Below, piece by piece: positions 1 through 5,518 of a stretch of DNA of 7,422 nt. The stretch covers positions 1-7,422 of the forward strand of contig CALMBN010000305.1 in assembly GCA_937860195.1 (NCBI GenBank), in the 5' to 3' direction. A program made the position numbers and the translations under genes. The DNA comes from an uncultured Novosphingobium sp. Lineage in GTDB: Bacteria; Pseudomonadota; Alphaproteobacteria; Sphingomonadales; Sphingomonadaceae. Positions within the stretch are counted from its first letter, which is position 1. Each line of letters opens with the position of its first letter. The notes beneath the pieces are model-generated. The model made no database searches, had not been told where the DNA came from, and saw only the letters and a list, made by a program, of their open reading frames with translations.

Positions 1-3
1 TAT

Positions 4-23
4 GGACCCCTGTGGAATGGTCC
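4..23 (-). terminator. possible hairpin downstream of tRNA-Ser
   Basis: GGACC at 4-8 and GGTCC at 19-23 form a 5-bp inverted repeat with a 10-nt loop, just past the tRNA 3' end on the minus strand. It could help end tRNA transcription. The window stops before any U-tract could be seen and the stem is short, so this is a weak call. Confidence 0.2.
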
Positions 24-24
24 G

Positions 25-115
25 TGGCGGAGCGGGAGGGATTCGAACCCTCGATACGCTTTTGGCGTATACTCACTTTCCAGGCGAGCGCCTTCGACCA
101 CTCGGCCACCGCTCC
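25..115 (-). tRNA. tRNA-Ser (anticodon GGA)
   Basis: Read on the minus strand this folds as a class II (long variable arm) serine tRNA. The acceptor stem is GGAGCGG paired with CCGCTCC, followed by discriminator G and an encoded CCA (plus-strand TGG at 25-27). The anticodon stem CTCGC/GTGAG holds the loop CTGGAAA, giving anticodon GGA, which reads UCC and UCU. The variable arm is a 6-bp stem ATACGC/GCGTAT, and the T arm is GAGGG-TTCGAAT-CCCTC. All stems are intact, so the gene should be functional. It is divergent from the cyclophilin gene, about 76 bp away. Confidence 0.97.
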
Positions 116-135
116 GCATGCACTGGAAGGTTCGC

Positions 136-164
136 GCCCTAGCGGCACCTTGGCTCTTTCGCAA
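136..164 (-). promoter_or_regulatory. possible sigma70-type promoter for tRNA-Ser
   Basis: On the minus strand a TTGCGA hexamer (164-159) is followed by a 17-nt spacer and TAGGGC (141-136), ending about 20 bp before the mature tRNA 5' end. The -35 element, spacing and location fit a tRNA promoter, but the -10 box is a poor match. It is inferred from position and has no experimental support. Confidence 0.3.
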
Positions 165-191
165 GCGGCGCGAAGATGGCAGGATCGCGTG

Positions 192-1199
192 ATGAAAAAG
201 CTCCTGCTCGCCGCCGCTGCTCTGCTTGCCGCCATGCCCTCGCTGGCCGAGGACAAACCGGTGCCCTCTCCTGGCGAGATCGTTGCTGCTGCGCCCAAGG
301 GTGACTGGGTGGCGATCCCGGCCAGCGATCTATTGGTGATGGACCTCGCGCCGGATACGAAAGGCAAGCCTCGCCGGGTCGTGATCCAGCTGATGCCGCC
401 GCCGTTTTCGCAAGGGTGGATCGGCAACATCCGCTTGCTGGCTGCGGCGCACTGGTGGGATGGAACTGCGGTGAACCGGGTGCAGGACAATTACGTGGTC
501 CAGTGGGGCGATCCCAATGCCGACGATAAGGCCAAGGCGAAAGCGCTTCCAGCGGGGTTGGAGGTGATGTCGGAGAGTCAGTACGCGACCAAAATGACTC
601 TGGAAACTTCGCGCGCACTAGATGACCCCATCACGTCCGCCCATTTTTTCTGTCCCCACGGTACTAGCACCGAGGAGCGCAACGCATGTCGCGAGGTTAT
701 CTTGAAGACGCGTGGGAGGCGCGACCCTTACAATGATTTAAATGGCTTCTACCGCGGTTTTCCTTTTGCATTTTCCACAGCAACAAACGCATGGCCCATC
801 CACTGCTACGGCATGGTCGGTGTGGGCCGAGACCTCTCACCCAACACCGGTTCGGGCGCAGAGCTATACGTCGTGATCGGCCATGCTCCGCGCCACCTTG
901 ACCGCAACATCGCGCTGGTCGGGCGGGTTATCGAGGGGGTCGAGCATCTGTCCAGCCTGCCGCGCGGAACCGGGGGGCTGGGGTTTTATGAAACGCCAAA
1001 GGAGCGGACCAAAATTCGTTCGATCCGGCTGGGCGCAGAGGTCAAAGGGCTGCCGACCTATGAATACCTCTCCACCGAAAGCCAGAGCTTCGCGGCCTAC
1101 GCCGACGCCCGCGCCAACCGGCGCGATGCGTTTTTCATCCGGCCTGCGGGCGGCGCGGACATCTGCAATATCCCGGTCCCGGTGCGGCGGGTGAAGTGA
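192..1199 (+). CDS. secreted cyclophilin-type peptidyl-prolyl cis-trans isomerase
   Basis: A 335-residue protein with a signal peptide (residues 1-19, MKK, hydrophobic core, likely cleavage at SLA|ED), so it should act in the periplasm on prolyl bonds during protein folding. The cyclophilin fold is visible in two blocks. Residues 62-108 hold VVIQL...YDGT-like and NRVQDNYVVQWGDP, which aligns with the catalytic FHRxxxxFxxQGGD motif; R96 and Q104 sit at the same 8-residue spacing as R55 and Q63 of human CypA. Residues 205-250 hold CYGMVGVGRD, PNTGSGAELYVVIG and HLDRNIALVGRVIEG. The first Phe of the usual motif is replaced, so activity may be altered. The blocks are separated by an insertion (about 110-200) that is partly low in GC. 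The ATG at 192 is preferred because AGGAT precedes it by about 6 nt and the signal peptide starts there; the open frame further upstream runs through the tRNA. This is the divergent form I associate with sphingomonads. Confidence 0.88.
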   Translation: MKKLLLAAAALLAAMPSLAEDKPVPSPGEIVAAAPKGDWVAIPASDLLVMDLAPDTKGKPRRVVIQLMPPPFSQGWIGNIRLLAAAHWWDGTAVNRVQDNYVVQWGDPNADDKAKAKALPAGLEVMSESQYATKMTLETSRALDDPITSAHFFCPHGTSTEERNACREVILKTRGRRDPYNDLNGFYRGFPFAFSTATNAWPIHCYGMVGVGRDLSPNTGSGAELYVVIGHAPRHLDRNIALVGRVIEGVEHLSSLPRGTGGLGFYETPKERTKIRSIRLGAEVKGLPTYEYLSTESQSFAAYADARANRRDAFFIRPAGGADICNIPVPVRRVK

Positions 1200-1203
1200 T
1201 TAT

Positions 1204-1354
1204 GTTCACGCAAAGACGCAGAGGCGCGAAGAGGTTTCGTCAGCGGAGAAGCCGCCTGGTGCTGTCAAGGTTGCGTTTAACGCCATGCCGAAAGAATTGG
1301 AGCACTTGCGGCGCGGAGCAACTTCTTTACGCCTTTGCGCCTTTGCGTGAAACC
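1204..1354. repeat. palindromic MITE/REP-like element, copy 1
   Basis: The left arm at 1204-1235 (TTCACGCAAAGACGCAGAGG...) reappears inverted at 1322-1354, with about 22 of 27 positions matching when the right arm is reverse-complemented. The arms are built from short purine-rich units of the type CGCAAAG/CGCAGAGG. The core (about 1242-1287) contains GAAGCCGCC and GTTGCGTTT, also seen in copy 2 in the same orientation. The element fills the entire gap between the cyclophilin stop and the DUF1905 start. It encodes no protein and is most likely a non-autonomous mobile or REP-type element. I saw no clear target-site duplication. Confidence 0.7.
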
Positions 1355-1356
1355 TT

Positions 1357-1671
1357 ATGACGGAACGGTTGACTCACACCGGCCTACTGTGGCGCTGGAC
1401 CACGCCTGCGGCCCCCGCCGCCTGGTTCTTCATCACGATTGATGGCGAGGCCGGAGAGGCGCTTTCAGCCACCGCGCTGATGCGGCGGATGGAAAAAAGC
1501 ATCGGCGGGTTCGGCTCGCTCAAAGTCACCGCGCAGATCGGCGATAGTGTGTTCAAAACCTCGCTGTTTCCCTCAAAGGAGCTCGGCTGGATGCTCCCGG
1601 TCAAGGCCTCGGTGCGCAAAGCTGAGGGGATCGGCGAAGGAGACCTGGTCGAAGTGGTGCTGGAGGTTTGA
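1357..1671 (+). CDS. DUF1905 domain protein
   Basis: A 104-residue cytoplasmic protein that matches the DUF1905 (AF2212/PG0164-like) family along its whole length. The recognisable features are the N-terminal strand GLLWRW, AWFFITI (about 23-29), GGFGSLKVTAQIGDSVFKTSLFPSK in the middle, and LPVKASVRKAEGIGEGDLVEVVLEV at the C-terminus. Length is normal for a stand-alone domain. Its biochemical role is unknown; the family is a small beta-barrel often paired with YdeI/OmpD-associated domains, which are absent here. The ATG at 1357 begins three bases after the end of a repeat element, so no Shine-Dalgarno sequence of its own is visible. An in-frame TTG at 1369 is an alternative start, but also has no strong site. 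The gene is flanked on both sides by copies of the same repeat. Confidence 0.85.
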   Translation: MTERLTHTGLLWRWTTPAAPAAWFFITIDGEAGEALSATALMRRMEKSIGGFGSLKVTAQIGDSVFKTSLFPSKELGWMLPVKASVRKAEGIGEGDLVEVVLEV

Positions 1672-1700
1672 CGCCCGGGTCTCGCTGCAAGGGCTGAATG

Positions 1701-1875
1701 GCTCACGCAGAGGCGCGGAGAAGAAAGGGGGGCGCAGAGAGGAAGCGCAATCGGCGAAGCCGCCCTGAATCTGCTGACGTTGCGTTTGGCGCTGTGGATA
1801 AGAGATCAAGCGGCTTCGCCGCCATCACTCGCCCTCTGCGCCTCCTTCTTCTTCTCTGCGGCCTCTGCGTGAACC
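1701..1875. repeat. palindromic MITE/REP-like element, copy 2
   Basis: The left arm begins CTCACGCAGAGGCGCGGAG at 1702, and the right arm (about 1824-1875), reverse-complemented, begins TTCACGCAGAGGCCGCAGAG. Both continue with AAGAA, a G-rich run and GGCGCAGAG. Inside lies a second inverted pair, GGCGAAGCCGC (1753-1763) and GCGGCTTCGCC (1810-1820). The core shares GGCGAAGCCGCC, CTG and GTTGCGTTT with copy 1 in the same orientation. It occupies most of the convergent gap between the DUF1905 and VOC genes. As RNA its long arms would fold from either strand, so it could also act as a transcription barrier. Confidence 0.7.
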
Positions 1876-1901
1876 CCATTGGCGCAACCTTGCCCTGCCA
1901 C

Positions 1902-2264
1902 CTAACCTTGCATCAGTTCGATCCGGTTGCCGAAGGGATCGGCGACATAGAACCGCGCCCGGCCATCGACAGGATCGTCCGGCGTTGTCGTCAACCCGGC
2001 AGCCTCCAGCGCGGCCACCATCGCGCCCAGATCATCAACCAGCAGCGCCGGATGGGCCTTCTGCGCGGGGCGAAAATCAGCTTCGACCCCCAGATGGACT
2101 TTCACCCCCGGCGCTTCGAACCAGCAGCCGCCGCGCGCGGCAAGGCGGGGTGGTTTCGGGCGTTCTTGCAGGCCGAGGAAGCCGGTGTAGAATTCGCGCG
2201 CGGCTTCCTCGCCGTCAGCGGGCATCGCAAGCTGAACGTGGTCGATCCCCTTAACTCTGGCCAT
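1902..2264 (-). CDS. VOC family protein (glyoxalase/bleomycin-resistance fold)
   Basis: A 120-residue single-module vicinal-oxygen-chelate protein. The beta-alpha-beta-beta-beta pattern starts with IDHVQLAMP (H9), continues through the helix EEAAREFYTGFLGL, CWFEAPGVKVHLGVE (H57) and HPALLVDDL, and ends in ARFYVADPFGNRIELMQ (E116). H9, H57 and E116 are at positions where VOC enzymes bind a metal, so a metal-dependent role (lyase, isomerase, dioxygenase or thiol transferase) is possible, but the substrate cannot be read from the sequence. The start at 2264 is chosen because MARVKGIDHV is the normal VOC N-terminus. Its ATG overlaps the rsh stop as TGATG, so it is almost certainly translated by re-initiation after rsh. 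An open frame extends further upstream but only overlaps rsh in another frame. Confidence 0.9.
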   Translation of the reverse strand: MARVKGIDHVQLAMPADGEEAAREFYTGFLGLQERPKPPRLAARGGCWFEAPGVKVHLGVEADFRPAQKAHPALLVDDLGAMVAALEAAGLTTTPDDPVDGRARFYVADPFGNRIELMQG

Positions 2265-4354
2265 CAGATCCGTTCCGCCTCGGCCACCGCATCGCTGGCC
2301 CGCAAGGCGCTGACGATCCGGGTCAGGTGGGCCAGGTCGTTGACGTCGAGATCGACTTCGTAGGTTGAAAACAACTCGTCGCGGCTGACATTTTCGAGTG
2401 CGGCGATGTTGGCGCGGTTGCCGGCAAAAATTCCGGCGGCTTCGGCCAGAGTGCCCGGGCGGTTGTAGAGCACGATCCGGATTCGCCCAACCGCACCAGT
2501 CGTGGTCTCGCCCCATGACAGGTCGAGCCAATCGGCATCGACTCCGCTGGCCAGGGTCAGGCAATCGATCGCGTGAACTTCCACCCCTTTGCCGGCCTGG
2601 CGCAGCCCGACGATCCGATCGCCCGGCACCGGGTGGCAGCAGGCGGCAAGGTGGAAGGCCATGCCCGCCGTCAGACCCCGGATCGAAATCGCGCGCTCCT
2701 GCTTGGGCCAGTCCTCTGGCTCGGCGAAATGCTTGGTGCTGCCGGGGACCAGCGCTTCCATGACCGCACGGTCTTCGATCTTGGCGGTTCCGATCGCGAC
2801 CATCAGGTCGATCTCGCTGGTCAGGCCCAGCCGCTTGATCGCATCCTTGACGGCCTTTTTGCCGATCTTGCTCGGCAACCGTTCGACGATCTGTTCATAC
2901 AGCTTGCGGCCGATCGCGGCGACCTCGGCCTGCTCTTTTGCGCGAACTGCGCGGCGGATCGCGGCCCGGGCCTTGCCGGTCACCACAAAGCCAAGCCAGG
3001 CCATCTGCGGTGAAGCCGAACGGCTTTTGATGATCTCCACCACGTCACCATTGCTCAGCGTGGTGCGCAGCGGCATGTGCCGTCCGTTGATCTTGGCCCC
3101 GACCGCAAAGTTGCCAAGGTCCGAGTGGACCGAATAGGCCAGATCGACCGGGGTCGAGCCCTTGGGCAACTGGTGAAGTGCGCCTTTGGGGGTGAAGGCA
3201 AAGATCCGGTCCTGATAGATCGCCAGTTTGGTATGTTCGAGCAGCTCTTCGGCATCGTGGCTGGCATCGACGATCTCGATCAGATCGCGCAGCCAGCCAA
3301 CCTGGCCATCGGGCATCGCGTGCTGTTTGTAGGCCCAGTGCGCGGCAAACCCGAATTCGTTCAGCTGGTGCATTTCCTGACTACGGATCTGCACTTCCAT
3401 CCGCATCGAGTTTTCGAAAATCAGGGTTGAATGCAGCGACCGATAGCCATTCGATTTTGGGGTCGAGATATAGTCCTTGAACCGCCCCGGGATCGATTGC
3501 CAGGTGGTGTGCAGCACTCCGAGCGCGCGATAGCAGTCTTCCGGGCTGTCGGTCAGCACTCTGAAGGCCATGATATCGGTGATTTGCTCGAAGCTGACAT
3601 GGCGTTCGGCCATCTTGTTCCAGATCGAAAACGGGTGCTTTTCGCGGCCCGAGACTTCGACTTTCAGCCCGGCCTCTGCCAGCGCCTGTTTGATCGAAAG
3701 CGCAATCGCATCGACCTGCCCGCCCTCGGATGAACGGATCGTCGCGAGGCGGCCGGTGATCGTCGCATAGGCCTCCGGCTCGAGCTGCTCGAAAGCCAGC
3801 AGCTGCATCTCGCGCATGTATTCGTACATTCCGACGCGCTCGGCCAGTGGCGCATAGATATCCATCGTTTCGTGCGCGATCCGGCGGCGCTTGTCGGCGC
3901 TTTTGATGAAATGCAGCGTGCGCATGTTGTGGAGCCGGTCGGCCAGCTTGACCAGCAACACGCGGATATCCTCGCTCATCGCCAGCAGGAACTTGCGCAG
4001 GTTTTCTGCTGCGCGTTCGCTCTCGCCCATCGCCTCGATCTTGGACAGCTTGGTCACCCCGTCGACCAGCCGGGCAACCTCGGGACCGAAGTTCTTCTCG
4101 ATATCCTCGATCGTGGCGAGGGTATCCTCGACCGTATCGTGGAGCAGCGCAGTGATGATGGTTTGCTGATCGAGCCTGAGCTCGGTCATCAGGCCGGCAA
4201 CTTCGACCGGGTGGCTGAAATAAGGATCGCCCGAGGCGCGCTTCTGGGTGCCGTGTTTCTGAACGGTATAGACATAGGCGCGGTTGAGCATCGCCTCATC
4301 GGCCTCGGGATCATAGGCGAGGACGCGTTCAACAAGTTCGTATTGGCGCAGCAT
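2264..4354 (-). CDS. rsh: bifunctional (p)ppGpp synthetase/hydrolase, RelA/SpoT family
   Basis: A 696-residue long Rsh protein that makes and breaks the alarmone (p)ppGpp, the signal of the stringent response. The N-terminal HD hydrolase domain keeps its key residues: H48 in FSHP, H72-D73 in HDTVEDT, and D139 in LADRLHN. The synthetase domain (about 235-345) has FRVL, RFKDYISTPKSNGYRSLH and EVQIRS with catalytic E320. The RFKD motif (291-294) is the RxKD form of bifunctional enzymes rather than the acidic form of RelA-only synthetases. TGS lies at about 384-445 (FTPKGALHQLPKGSTPVDLAYSVH), a Cys-containing region at about 568-600 (AACCHPVPGD, IDC), and a C-terminal ACT domain at about 622-696. 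No domain is missing, so both activities are expected. In this family the gene is also called spoT or relA. The start at 4354 has a TAGGA four bases upstream. rpoZ, a common upstream partner, is not here. Confidence 0.97.
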   Translation of the reverse strand: MLRQYELVERVLAYDPEADEAMLNRAYVYTVQKHGTQKRASGDPYFSHPVEVAGLMTELRLDQQTIITALLHDTVEDTLATIEDIEKNFGPEVARLVDGVTKLSKIEAMGESERAAENLRKFLLAMSEDIRVLLVKLADRLHNMRTLHFIKSADKRRRIAHETMDIYAPLAERVGMYEYMREMQLLAFEQLEPEAYATITGRLATIRSSEGGQVDAIALSIKQALAEAGLKVEVSGREKHPFSIWNKMAERHVSFEQITDIMAFRVLTDSPEDCYRALGVLHTTWQSIPGRFKDYISTPKSNGYRSLHSTLIFENSMRMEVQIRSQEMHQLNEFGFAAHWAYKQHAMPDGQVGWLRDLIEIVDASHDAEELLEHTKLAIYQDRIFAFTPKGALHQLPKGSTPVDLAYSVHSDLGNFAVGAKINGRHMPLRTTLSNGDVVEIIKSRSASPQMAWLGFVVTGKARAAIRRAVRAKEQAEVAAIGRKLYEQIVERLPSKIGKKAVKDAIKRLGLTSEIDLMVAIGTAKIEDRAVMEALVPGSTKHFAEPEDWPKQERAISIRGLTAGMAFHLAACCHPVPGDRIVGLRQAGKGVEVHAIDCLTLASGVDADWLDLSWGETTTGAVGRIRIVLYNRPGTLAEAAGIFAGNRANIAALENVSRDELFSTYEVDLDVNDLAHLTRIVSALRASDAVAEAERI

Positions 4355-4377
4355 TGCGTCCTAGATGGGGCGCAATG
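4352..4377 (-). promoter_or_regulatory. inverted repeat enclosing the rsh start codon
   Basis: CATTGCG and CGCAATG (4352-4358 and 4371-4377) are perfect 7-bp inverted copies around a 12-nt loop. In the rsh mRNA the 3' arm is the end of the leader plus the AUG itself, and the loop carries the UAGGA ribosome binding site. If the stem forms it would hide the start codon and limit translation, either constitutively or in response to temperature, an RNA or a protein. As DNA the same palindrome could bind a dimeric regulator. The repeat is directly visible; its function is inferred. Confidence 0.5.
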
Positions 4378-4389
4378 AGGGCAAAGGGC

Positions 4390-4428
4390 AAGAACAAAGG
4401 GCGCGCCCGCCGCCTGGCAGACGCGCCC
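4390..4428 (-). terminator. Rho-independent terminator between secreted-protein gene and rsh
   Basis: On the minus strand GGGCGCGTC (4428-4420) pairs with GGCGCGCCC (4407-4399) over 9 bp with one T-G wobble and a 12-nt loop, followed at once by TTTGTTCTT (4398-4390). It lies 25 bases after the stop of the upstream secreted-protein gene and ends 35 bases before the rsh start. It should end the upstream transcript, or act as a partial barrier in front of rsh. Confidence 0.6.
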
Positions 4429-4453
4429 CACGCCGGTTTGGCTCGCGCGTGTA

Positions 4454-4966
4454 TTAGCGGGTAACGATCTTCACCGCTGTAAACTGCGCTTCGATTGCAT
4501 TGCGCTTATCGTCCGGAGTGCTGTCAGGCACCATCGTCACGGCTACTGCCAGATGGTTGTCGTCAAGCTGGCGGACCACCAGTTTGAGCTGAATGACCGG
4601 GCCGCCCGAAACCTCCATGGTCGAATAATATGCTTCGGCCGGGCCGCCGGCAAACGTGGTCGCTTCGGTTCTGGTATAGGACTTGGCCCCGGCTGCGCCA
4701 AGGATCATCTCGGCCACGGCGGCGTTGCTGGGCATTTTTTCGCCAGGGCCGGCCTCGATCGTGCGGAACAGCATTCCGCCAGACTTGTCGTCTGCAAACA
4801 GCGTCAGGTTGCCGTAATCGTCATACTTCTCGGTCCAGCCGGATTGCTTGGCGACTTCGATTGCCGGAGTGCCATCGGCCGGGATGCGCAGCGATTCTGC
4901 AAGGGCGGGCGAAGCAAAGGCGGAAACTGCGGCCAAAGGCAGCAGCAGGCGGGTGACTATGTTCAT
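4454..4966 (-). CDS. secreted protein of unknown function
   Basis: A 170-residue protein whose family I do not recognise. It opens with a clear Sec signal peptide (MNIVTRLLLPLAAVSAFASPALA|ES, likely cleavage after residue 23), so the mature protein of about 147 residues should be periplasmic. The rest is a mixed alpha/beta pattern: WTEKYDDYGNLTLFADD, a helix near AAVAEMILGAAG, then long strands (AYYSTMEVSG, VIQLKLVVRQLDDNHLAVAVTMVP) and a final helix. The alternation loosely recalls DcrB/PsbP-like lipid or stress proteins, but this is only an impression. There are no Cys residues in the mature part. The start at 4966 is chosen over an in-frame ATG 12 codons upstream because AGGGG stands about 7 nt before it and the signal peptide begins exactly there. 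It lies upstream of rsh on the same strand, separated by a terminator-like hairpin. Confidence 0.8.
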   Translation of the reverse strand: MNIVTRLLLPLAAVSAFASPALAESLRIPADGTPAIEVAKQSGWTEKYDDYGNLTLFADDKSGGMLFRTIEAGPGEKMPSNAAVAEMILGAAGAKSYTRTEATTFAGGPAEAYYSTMEVSGGPVIQLKLVVRQLDDNHLAVAVTMVPDSTPDDKRNAIEAQFTAVKIVTR

Positions 4967-5077
4967 GGTGATCCCCTGTAGACAGATTTTCGCATCTATC
5001 ATCGCATACAGATTGCTGGAACCTTAATCGCGGCCTGGGTCAGGAGTTGAGATTGGCGATTGGCCGCAGGCGCCGTG

Positions 5078-5106
5078 TTGACTAGCCCTGGATCAGATGA
5101 AATACG
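5078..5106 (+). promoter_or_regulatory. possible promoter giving a leaderless transcript
   Basis: TTGACT (5078-5083), a 17-nt spacer, then AATACG (5101-5106). The -35 box is a 5/6 match to TTGACA and the -10 only 3/6. If used, transcription would begin about 7 nt later, at or next to the ATG at 5114, which agrees with the lack of a well-placed ribosome binding site there. The rest of the 147-bp divergent gap (4967-5113) shows no other clear element. Confidence 0.35.
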
Positions 5107-5113
5107 CTAGGCC

Positions 5114-5518
5114 ATGATCAAGATAAGCCGATTGCACGCTTTTGGCCTGTTGGGGTTGGCTTTGGCCGCGCCGGTGCAAGCGGCTGCGCCGCCGGACGAT
5201 TTCCGCTCGAATTTTGTCGGCGCACTCGCCACCTGCACATATGCCTACCATGCGCTCACCCTGAATCGCGAATTGGGCTCGGCCGATGATGACATGCGGG
5301 TTGCTGCAAGCAGCCAGGAGCGCGGCGCCTTTGAAATCCTGCTGGAATGGTCCCGCCTTACGCCGGGCGATGCCTATCTCCTGATTCGTGAGGCAGGCCG
5401 CGAAGTGGAGCGCGGCGGCATCGACAGCCGGGACGAACTGGTTGATCTGGCATCCTATTGCGATGAAAAACTGAACGACTTTCTCGACACTGCGAAAGCG
5501 CGGGGTTACACGCCCTAG
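5114..5518 (+). CDS. small secreted protein of unknown function
   Basis: A 134-residue protein that I do not assign to a family. Residues 1-24 form a signal peptide (MIKISRL, hydrophobic FGLLGLALAAP, likely cleavage at QAA|AP or VQA|AA). The mature part of about 110 residues looks mainly helical, with FRSNFVGALATCTYAYHAL, RGAFEILLEWSRL, GDAYLLIREAGREVERG and SRDELVDLASYCDEKLNDFLDTAKARG. It has two cysteines, C41 and C116, which could form a disulfide in the periplasm. An in-frame TAG lies at 5108-5110, so ATG 5114 is the earliest possible start. The only AGG is two bases from it, too close to be a good ribosome binding site. Its TAG stop shares the sequence CTAG with the stop of convergent hemF. 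Confidence 0.75.
   Translation: MIKISRLHAFGLLGLALAAPVQAAAPPDDFRSNFVGALATCTYAYHALTLNRELGSADDDMRVAASSQERGAFEILLEWSRLTPGDAYLLIREAGREVERGGIDSRDELVDLASYCDEKLNDFLDTAKARGYTP

Noticed and set aside
12..191. Upstream extension of the cyclophilin reading frame
   Set aside because: It runs through the antisense of the tRNA-Ser gene, and the signal peptide and ribosome binding site place the start at 192.
1204..1875. CRISPR-like array because of repeated CGCAGAGGCG units
   Set aside because: The units are arms of inverted repeats, not regularly spaced direct repeats with unique spacers, and no cas genes are present.
1698..2363. 221-codon plus-strand frame
   Set aside because: It crosses a palindromic repeat and then lies antisense to the VOC gene, which has clear family motifs. 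It shows no recognisable domain.
3872..4378. 168-codon plus-strand frame opposite the start of rsh
   Set aside because: It is antisense to the conserved HD domain of rsh, without motifs or a convincing start.
4967..5002. N-terminal extension of the secreted protein to an ATG at 5002
   Set aside because: The added residues MIDAKICLQGIT precede a complete signal peptide, and the AGGGG site fits the start at 4966.
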